In this document: piece by piece, positions 1 through 9,271 of the stretch
Numbering within the stretch: the stretch's first letter is position 1
Layout of the letters: each line of letters opens with the position of its first letter
From: Glomus cerebriforme
Taxonomy: Eukaryota > Glomeromycota > Glomeromycetes > Glomerales > Glomeraceae
Reading direction: 5' to 3'
Length of the DNA: 13,886 nt
Assembly: GCA_003550305.1 (NCBI GenBank)
Contig: QKYT01000228.1
Span: 143,229 to 157,114, forward strand
Program-made: the position numbers and the translations under genes
The notes under the pieces: model-generated
Database searches by the model: none
What the model was told of the DNA's origin: nothing
The model's input: the letters and a program-made list of their open reading frames with translations, nothing else

Positions 1-83
1 TGAGCTATATCATTATATTTGATATTGTATAAGGAACAATGTCTACTAATGTAAAGAATAAAGTTCAAGATTAAGGGCGTTTC

Positions 84-106
84 AAAAAAAAAAAAAAAAA
101 AAAAAA
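84..106. repeat. Poly(A) homopolymer, about 23 nt
   Basis: An uninterrupted run of A lies in non-coding DNA. Runs this long are prone to length errors in sequencing and to length variation between strains. No transposon body or target-site duplication is visible beside it, so it is not called a retroelement tail. Confidence 0.9.
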
Positions 107-213
107 CACTATATTTTTTATTTTTTTTTCAAAATGTCAAAAAAAATGCACCATGATTATGAGATAAAAATGACATCAAAAATTACAAAAAATTTAAAAT
201 ATAAAAATGAATC

Positions 214-227
214 AGGTGATATCACCT
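214..227. repeat. Perfect 14-bp palindrome AGGTGATATCACCT
   Basis: The sequence equals its own reverse complement. A related imperfect copy lies about 50 bp to the right (265-282) in inverted relation. The function is unknown. It could be a dimeric transcription-factor site or a remnant of a short inverted-repeat element. Confidence 0.8.
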
Positions 228-264
228 ATTAAATTATATTCAAATTATTAAATTATAAAATTAA

Positions 265-282
265 TCAGGTAATATCACCTGA
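265..282. repeat. Inverted repeat TCAGGT-6 nt-ACCTGA
   Basis: The two 6-bp arms are perfectly complementary around a 6-nt centre. Read on the minus strand, the block is almost the same as the palindrome at 214-227, with one base changed in the core, so the two are copies of one motif in opposite orientation. Confidence 0.7.
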
Positions 283-523
283 ATTATATCTAAAATTATA
301 TAAAAATTATTAGGTTAAATCAATCAGAAAATTTGTTAAATTATCCCAAGTGTAAGTTAGTTATATTCTTCTAAAAATAATTAGCAAAGATGATAAAATT
401 AATTATTTATAAATCAAATTAAAAATAGTATTATAAATATTCTTTTAAATTATAAATAAACTTGCAAAATATGTAAAAATATATATTTATGGTATAAATT
501 TAAAAGCTTTATATTAAAAAAAA

Positions 524-541
524 AATTAATTAATTAATTAT
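524..541. repeat. TTAA tetranucleotide microsatellite
   Basis: About four tandem AATT/TTAA units follow an A run. This is simple low-complexity sequence in the non-coding flank and no function is suggested. Confidence 0.7.
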
Positions 542-771
542 TTTTTAAATGCTATAGTAAGTAAAATCCTAATAAAAAATCTAATTGTATAATGGATTTT
601 TTATTTTCAAAGTGTCTTTTATTAATTTTTAACAACTTTAAGATTTTATAATTATTCAAATCTTACTAAATTATTATGAAACATATTGTGCTAAAAAAAA
701 ATCAATAAAATTTATGTCAAAAAAATATAATATATAGAAAAATAAAATGCCACAATAATAAAATTACACTA

Positions 772-2805
<2,034 letters not shown>

Positions 2806-2808
2806 ATG

Positions 2809-2843
<35 letters not shown>

Positions 2844-5047
2844 TTTTTTTTTTTTTGAAACACTTATTAACATTTCTTTTTTTTCTTGCAATTTATAATA
2901 TATAATTTTGGCCAAAATTATGTTAATTTATTGGTCTGTTTCATCGTAAATGATCATGTGAATATTTAATTATAATAAAAATATCGTTACCACTGGTTGA
3001 GAACATTTTTTTTTTTTTTTTTTTTTTTTTTGTAACATAATTAAATTTGAATTTCTTTGTATTCATAGAAAGTCAAGGTTCTTTCTCGGTCCGCTTCAGA
3101 ATATACACGTAAAACGACTCAAGATATTTACAAAATTAAACGTAATTATGATCCTAAATTACACCCATTGGAGAGGGCTCGTGAATATACTAGAGCGCTT
3201 AATGCTGTAAAACTGGAACGAATGTTTGCAAAACCATTTGTTGGTGACTTGTCTGGTCATTCTGACGGTGTTTATTGTATGGCTAAACACCCTAAAAAGC
3301 TAACAACTGTTATATCAGGAAGCGGGGATGGTGGTACGTTTAAATCTCCCTTTCGATTTTTTTTTCATATTTAATAAGTAAACTTTAATTAGAATTGAGG
3401 ATATGGGATTTGTCCGATCGAGAAACAAAATGGAAAGTTATTGGACATAAAAGCATCGTCAAAGGTGTTTGTTGTAGTCTAACGAAAGGGAATTTATACT
3501 TTTCATGTGGAACGGATAAAACTGTGAAGATTTGGAACCCTGATCAGTTGGGCGAAGAAGTAAGCGTTTGATCTTTTGAATTTTTGTAATATCCAAATTT
3601 GATTTATTTTTAATATTCATTTCTCCCATTTCTCTATATATTAGCCATTAAATACTTATGTTGGAAAATTTGCTTTCAGGTTAGATTTTTAAAATAATAC
3701 ATTTATATCAGATTCTGTTAATTAATTTTCTAAAAATATAGCGCAATAGATCATCATCGTAATGATCCGATCTTTGCTACTTCTGGATCACAAATTGACA
3801 TTTGGGATGAAAATAGGTAGATAGAGAATTTTTAGTTTTTCAAATGAAAAAGATATTAATTATATAATTAATTATTTTATAGATCAGACCCTATCAAAAC
3901 TTTTAATTGGGGGGCAGATACAATTAATACTGTCCGATTCAATCAAACAGAAACAAACATTTTGGGTAGTTGTGGTACGGACAGAACCATAATTCTTTAT
4001 GACCTCAGAATGAATTCCCCGCTGACAAAATCAGTTTTGCAGGTAAGATACAAACTATAATTATGAGTTCATTATTTGAATTTAATATATTTTTATCAAA
4101 TTTTTGTAGATGAAAACAAATGCCATTGCATGGAATCCAATGGAAGCATTTAACTTTACAGCGGTACTACTATTATTTATTTATTTTGTATATTGAAAAA
4201 ATTCAGTAAATTATATATCAAATTTTAGGCAAATGAAGATCATAACTGCTACACATTTGATATGCGCAAAATGGATTGTGCATTAAATGTTCTTAAAGAT
4301 CATGTATCTGCAGTGTAAGTGGTCACTTAAATTAAAATAATAATTATCATCCATTTTTGTTATAATTATTAAATTGTTAATTATTTTTTTTTTATAATGA
4401 AACTATCCTAATGAAGATTAGATATAGATTATTCACCAACAGGTGAAGAAATAGTTACCGGTGCTTATGATCGAACATTGAGAATTTATTCAGCGCATCA
4501 AGGACACAGTCGAGATATATATCATACCAAACGAATGCAGCGTATTTTTTGTGTTAAATATAGCATGGATTCAAAATATGTACTTTCTGGTTCGGATGAT
4601 GGTAATATTCGACTGTGGAAAGCTAAAGCATCTGAAAAACTTGGCCCGGTAATGAAATATTACATCAAATAAAAAAAATTATCTACCAAATTTTATTAAC
4701 AACATTTTTAATGATTTTCAGAAGGATTATAGAGAACGTGCTCACATGGAATATCAAGAGAAACTTATTGATCGATATAAATACCTCCCAGAGATTAAAA
4801 GAGTTTCAAGGTAAGATTTAAAGTAACTTCTTTCCATTATAATAATAATAATACATATATAATAATGTTTAATTATATATAAAGACATCGTAATATTCCG
4901 AAAGCAATAAAGAATGCACAGAGTACAAAACGTATTATGTTACAATCTCAGCGACGAAAAGAAGAAAATTTACGAAGACATTCCAAAAAAGGATCGATTC
5001 CATACAAAGCAGAAAGGAAGAAACCTATTGTTGGTATCGCCAAGTAA
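2806..5047 (+). CDS. DCAF13: DCAF13/SOF1-type WD-repeat SSU processome protein, 11 exons, 442 aa
   Basis: Orthologues act in the nucleolus in the U3 snoRNP/SSU processome needed for 18S rRNA processing; in animals the protein is also a CUL4 adaptor. Exons are 2806-2808, 3069-3333, 3393-3559, 3645-3679, 3742-3816, 3883-4042, 4110-4163, 4229-4314, 4417-4648, 4722-4810 and 4885-5047, with consistent phases. After the initiator Met the protein reads KVKVLSRSASEYTRK, the family N-terminus, but a stop (TAG, 3066-3068) precedes K2 in frame. The Met must therefore come from an upstream exon, and ATG|GTATTT at 2806 fits. Residues about 65-355 form the WD40 propeller (WDL, WDE, YDLR, FDMR and RLWKA strand ends). 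Residues about 354-442 are the basic Sof1-like C-terminal domain with RHRNIPKAI. Length agrees with human DCAF13 (445 aa). An alternative first exon is ATG|GTTACA at 2724. Confidence 0.96.
2812..2856. repeat. Poly(T) tracts T30-A-T14
   Basis: Two T runs are separated by a single A inside DCAF13 intron 1. Exact length is unreliable in sequence data and is likely to vary between strains. Confidence 0.9.
3006..3031. repeat. Poly(T) tract, about 26 nt
   Basis: A second T run in DCAF13 intron 1 lies about 38 bp before the acceptor AG at 3067-3068. It could serve as a distant polypyrimidine tract. Confidence 0.9.
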
Positions 5048-5201
5048 ATTCATATAAATTTTTTATTTGGTTACCATTTATTATAATAGTCTTTTATATA
5101 TAACTTCGTTGCAGAAATATATAGTATTTATATTCAAGGTTACACGTTATAAATATTATTGTATATTTCCTAAGTTATTCATGAAATATGATTCATTAAC
5201 T
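5048..5201. other. Convergent DCAF13/WDR24 3' intergenic region
   Basis: The plus-strand stop of DCAF13 (5045-5047) and the minus-strand stop of WDR24 (5204-5202) are 154 bp apart. Both 3' UTRs and poly(A) sites must fit here or the transcripts must overlap. The sequence is A+T rich on both strands. No standard AATAAA stands out for either gene, though A-rich and AATATAAA-like stretches occur. Confidence 0.7.
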
Positions 5202-8200
5202 TCAAATGCGACCAGAACAATTATGTCCACATCCAGTTGGACATTCATCATTTACTGAAAACCATTCTTTCATGTGAGCAAGATGTCCCCCGTGACTGCA
5301 ACCTTGACACCAAGTATATAACCCTTTTACTGTATTATGACTTTTAGAATAAAGAATTTAATATAATTAATTTTTAAAGAAAAATATTTTTTTCTTTGGA
5401 AAAAATGATACGAACCATATTGAACAAGGATTTAGCATCTTTCGACATTTATCGCATATCCAATATCTACATCTAGAATTAAGTATTGGTCTGAAACAAT
5501 TATTACATGTTGTATATATTGTTGTGGATTGCTGTTATATGTTATACATATAATATATTATCATTCTCAATTAGCTGCTTTTGTTACTTCTAGGGAATTA
5601 TAATTAAACTAACATAATAATTTCAAACCTGATTCATCATTTCGACAGAAGGGATTCTGCAAGATGAAATAATATATGTAGCTGCACACCAAAGTTGAAA
5701 TCTATGCAATAGCTCTGAAGATAGAATTTTGAATTTGTTTATATCCAACTCATTCGACAATAACTTTATACTAAACTTGTATATTTACCAATATAAGAAA
5801 AAAACCATTGTTCTACTCTCTCTTGGCTTATTTTAATCCTGTCACCAAGTACTAGCATCAAAGTAACACACATTTGTACATCACCCTGAAAAACAATACT
5901 TATAAGTCATTCGTATTAAAACTGATTGAATCAATTTTAAAATTAACAAAACCTGTTCTGCATAATAATCTAATAACTGTGACATTATTGATTCTTTATC
6001 CCAATTCTGACACAAAGTTGAATTGTATGTTGCCTGAACAGTATGACTCTTCATTTTAATTGTAGTTCGTCGTTGTTGGACTCCTGAATCTTTAATCCGA
6101 TCTTCTACTTGACCAAATTCTTCCTCTTCGTCATATTCATTATCATCCACTGACTCAACATCGTCCTATTTAGAAAAGTTAGATTAAAGATGATTTCCAA
6201 ATTACAAGCAAATAATTAAATAGACTTACATCAAGGGCCTCATCATGTTTTTCCGTTAAAGTATTTAAATCCTTTATCGAATCTGATTCTTTTATTTCAC
6301 CTGATGATTTATCCGGATTAGTGGAAGTTGAATCTTTTGACAAACTGTTTGTACCTTCCTTGTCTAAAAGTTCATATGTAAGTACATCAGAATTGTAAAA
6401 CAAAAAATTTCATGAAATATAAGTACCATTATAGGTGGTATTCTTATCCACAGGTTCCAAAATTCCGTATAAAAGCTGTATTATTTTCCAAGTTTGTGCA
6501 GTTCGAAATCTTTGAACATCCCATGCAATCTTTATAACGAAGAATATAATTAAATATATAAGCAAGCTTCAGTCTATCAACGAGAACTTACCTTGGCATT
6601 ATGTTCACACACAGACCAAATATCGCGACTTGAAATTATATAATTTTCAGCGAGATACGAAAATGCTTTGTGATCGAAAGTGGGAAGTGAAGCGATTCCA
6701 GTTTTTTGTTGTAACTGTTAAGGTTAAAGGGGTTTTTATTAAAAAAAATCACTTAATTTATAATCTTTTACCCTAATTGTAATTGAGCTAGTTAAAGAAA
6801 ATAACGTACTTCATTACGAGGTTCGATGATATTAGGAGATATTCTCTTTTGCATAATTCTGAATTGATTGCCTGAGGGTGGTATCGATCTAGATCTAAAT
6901 GATGGTAATATAATTAAACCTTAGGATTGTTATAAGATAAATTTTTTTTTCATATTAAAACACTTGCTGGTCTTCCGCGATTGAATCATTAGGTTTTTCA
7001 ATAGAAAACGCAATCTTATCATATACGCTCCATCCAATACTGCATTTGCTAAGCAAATCCAATGGACGATAAGAATCACTCATGTGTTGTTGAATAAAAA
7101 TTTTATCCTTTGAACAGGACCATAATACGTCCGAATCGTGCCATAAAAATCCTATATTATTTATATTGTAGGTTTTCATTAGTCACGTAAAATCAAAGTG
7201 AAAAAAAAAGACAATATATATTTCAGTACCCGTTGGTACATCTTCATGCTCTGCAAAATAATAGCTTGCAATAAAAGGTCTCCTTATATTCCAAATAAAA
7301 ATTCGATTATCACTCAATAATGCACATGAAGCAATTTCATTAGGATGATTAGGTCGCCATTGGACGCGAGCGATACTTGTCATGCTTCCAATTATGTCTC
7401 TTGGATTCCTACTATCCGAGTTCATATCCCATATCTATATACATATATTTATTTATTTAAATTTAATTAAACAATGAAACGAATTGAACAGTAATCTCGT
7501 ACACACTTTAATAAATTTGTCACGCCCTCCACTAGCAATAGTTCTTCCATCAGAATGCCAATCTACAGCAAGAACAGGCCCTATGTGTGCATTAAGTTTT
7601 CTTTCATGTATCGATGGTTTTCTTATGTCCCATTTCTTTGAAAATATAAAAACATTTATTAAAAAGTCATAAATAAATAAAAACATATTTATTATTTACC
7701 TGAATGGCTCCATTCTCAAATGCGGCTGCAAATTCATTTTGATTTATTGAATTGAATTGGACATCACGAACATTCTCACATTTCCCTTCAAAAGTAAATT
7801 TAGCAGGATCTGATTCCCTTAGGTCCTAATAATGAAAATTTGTTTATATTTATTCGAGAAAAAAAAAAAGATTTTGCTAAATCACTTACCCACAATTTCA
7901 TTGTACAATCTTGCGATGCGCTTAAAAGCATTGATCCATTCGTAGGATTAAAACATATCCTATTCACAGCACGTGAATGTTCATCTATTTTTCGATCTAT
8001 TGAAGGGGTCTTTAGAATAAACGTGTAATTAAATATAATAAAATAAATTCCACAAAATTAATCACCTATTTTGGTACGACCATTTCCTATATCCCAGATG
8101 ACAATTGTCCCATTAGTTGCCGCCGTTGCGATTTTATTTTTTGTGGCTAAAAAGCAACCAGTATAATTACACTTAATTCCTGGATCAAGCGAACTAACGG

Positions 8201-8691
8201 AATTTGAATTAAAAATATATTCTTCAAAATAGTAATTTATGGTGCCATTACACTTACAGATATTTCCCCATTTCACATCATTGCTTACTTTATTGAAACT
8301 CCTATTCTTAAGATTGAATTCTTCGGTAATTTCTCGTTCAGAGACGTTTAAAACTTTAAGAACTATTAATGAATAAACAGATTAACAAGTGTTTATTAAC
8401 TGTAAAAAACTTTCTAGAAAATCATTTATTACTACCTTCGCGACCTGCTACAACTATATGATTATGGTCTGGAGAAGCTGATAAAGCGGTTAAAGAACTA
8501 TTTAAGTTATGCTTTATTACAAAAATGGCCGATGCTTTTTCCAATATTTGATTTTCTTTGGAGGAAGAATGACTTGTGTCATTCCAAGTATGGTTTGCTG
8601 CTATTGTAAAGTGAGGGTTAGTTGTGCTAAAGTTGGACCATGGAGGAGTTGAAGGACGTGGGTCAAAAAAGTTTTTTAAATGATCAGACAT
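5202..8691 (-). CDS. WDR24: WDR24/SEA2 (RTC1)-type GATOR2/SEACAT subunit, 17 exons, 764 aa
   Basis: WDR24 orthologues are part of GATOR2 (SEACAT in yeast), which sits at the vacuole/lysosome and promotes TORC1 signalling in response to amino acids. Exons are 8691-8436, 8362-8258, 8146-8066, 7996-7890, 7825-7700, 7635-7507, 7434-7230, 7151-6962, 6894-6810, 6714-6592, 6529-6427, 6363-6230, 6165-5953, 5885-5789, 5714-5629, 5531-5416 and 5340-5202. Residues 1-55 are a Ser/Asn-rich leader. A WD40 propeller follows (about 60-385; [25 protein letters not shown] and WNIRRPF motifs). An acidic linker (about 500-575) precedes an alpha-helical segment with [13 protein letters not shown]. The C-terminal zinc module runs from C689 to C760, with CxxC pairs 689/692 and 706/709, then C716, C719, [10 protein letters not shown] (729-738) and CPTGCGHNC (752-760). 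Length is near human WDR24 (790 aa). The exon 8/9 junction (6961-6895) and exon 3/4 acceptor are the least certain. Confidence 0.95.
8147..8257 (-). other. WDR24 intron 2: 111 nt, in frame, without stops
   Basis: The donor is GTAAGT and the acceptor TGCTTTTTAG. Splicing gives [17 protein letters not shown], which lines up with the family's propeller sequence without a gap. The unspliced reading frame is open across the whole intron, adding 37 net codons with extra cysteines. Splicing is preferred because of the strong sites and the alignment with relatives recalled from family knowledge. Confidence 0.75.
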
Positions 8692-8769
8692 TGCTCACGC
8701 TCTGAATTATATGGAGTAATTTATGAAGGATATATAACATTTTGCTGAAGATATTCATTTGTATGTTAA

Positions 8770-8774
8770 CCAAT
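8770..8774 (+). promoter_or_regulatory. Candidate CCAAT box upstream of WDR24
   Basis: ACCAATCA lies about 79 bp upstream of the WDR24 ATG, reading ATTGG on the gene's strand. The distance suits a CBF/HAP-type CCAAT box. A five-base match is weak evidence by itself. Confidence 0.3.
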
Positions 8775-8868
8775 CAAATTTGAATATTAGTGCAATTGTA
8801 TACTGAGAAAAATAATCACAAATTGTAAAAATTGAGATTATTTTTTTATAAAAAGTACGTTTATGGTT

Positions 8869-8872
<4 letters not shown>

Positions 8873-8904
<32 letters not shown>
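8873..8904. repeat. Poly(A) homopolymer, about 32 nt
   Basis: This long A run lies about 180 bp upstream of the WDR24 start codon and is a T run on the gene's own strand. Poly(dA:dT) tracts exclude nucleosomes in fungal promoters, so a promoter role is possible but not shown. Confidence 0.9.
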
Positions 8905-8906
<2 letters not shown>

Positions 8907-9206
8907 AATTGGATACATACATGATATACAAATTTTTTGTAAGTTACTTCCATAAAAAAAATACATAAAACTACAATTTTAAAACAAAAGAAATATATAT
9001 TTATATATAAACATAATACCCCATATTACATATACTAATCCATCATGCACCAATAAAAGAAAATTTTTAAATTATATTATCAAGGAATGAGAAAAACGTT
9101 TTGTTTAAATAATGAACAAGATATTTATAAAGTTCTTTTTTAAATAAAATAATGATAATGATATATTTATATATATTTATATAATAATTTTTTTCCTTTT
9201 CTCTTT

Positions 9207-9217
9207 CCCCCCCCCCC
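9207..9217. repeat. Poly(C) run, about 11 nt
   Basis: A C homopolymer lies within otherwise A+T-rich DNA just downstream of the kelch-b561 stop codon, in its presumed 3' UTR (a G run in the transcript). Its length may be imprecise. Confidence 0.8.
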
Positions 9218-9271
9218 ATTTTAAATTTTAATTTACTGTATTGATTCAACTATCACCTTTAATTATCTATA

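Larger units (their letters stand above)
1..771. other. AT-rich non-coding flank, downstream of RVB1
   Basis: No reading frame with recognisable protein content is present on either strand. The stretch is strongly A+T rich and must contain the RVB1 3' UTR and poly(A) site, because RVB1 ends at 772 on the minus strand. On that strand AATAAA-like hexamers fall near 598-622 (TTTATT on the plus strand) and are possible poly(A) signals. It also holds an A run of about 23 at 84-106, a TTAA microsatellite near 524-541 and two related palindromes at 214-227 and 265-282, listed separately. Confidence 0.75.
2809..3068 (+). other. First intron of DCAF13, directly after the start codon, poly(T)-rich
   Basis: The inferred 260-bp intron begins GTATTT right after the ATG and ends TTCATAG before codon 2. 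It is clearly longer than the gene's other introns (mostly about 55-110 bp). It carries T runs of about 30 (2812-2841), 14 (2843-2856) and 26 (3006-3031). The first run starts at intron position 4, next to the donor rather than at the usual polypyrimidine position near the acceptor. Confidence 0.75.
8692..9271. other. Spacer: WDR24 upstream region and kelch-b561 3' end
   Basis: Both neighbours are on the minus strand, so this 580-bp stretch contains the 3' UTR and poly(A) site of the kelch gene (high-numbered side) and the WDR24 promoter and leader (low-numbered side). No coding potential was found. It holds an A run of about 32 at 8873-8904, an AT-dinucleotide-rich patch near 8990-9180 and an 11-nt C run near 9207-9217. 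A CCAAT motif lies at 8770-8774. Confidence 0.7.

Noticed and set aside
2812..3031. Poly(T) runs read as tails of minus-strand retroposons
   Set aside because: They lie within a coherent intron between the DCAF13 ATG and codon 2. There is no element body and no target duplication, and similar runs recur elsewhere in the window.
5067..5258. Plus-strand frame between DCAF13 and WDR24
   Set aside because: It overlaps the last, clearly coding WDR24 exon on the opposite strand and has no recognisable content.
5874..6059. Plus-strand frame opposite WDR24 exons 13-14
   Set aside because: It is antisense to a coding exon with strong homology; the frame is a shadow.
5202..8691. WDR24 as a frameshifted pseudogene, since its fragments lie in different frames
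   Set aside because: All frame changes coincide with plausible GT-AG introns, phases sum to an intact 764-aa protein, and zinc-binding and propeller motifs are complete.
9067..9249. 60-codon minus-strand frame downstream of kelch-b561
   Set aside because: The protein is made of Lys/Ile/Tyr runs from AT-rich repeats and a C homopolymer, and it sits in the presumed 3' UTR.
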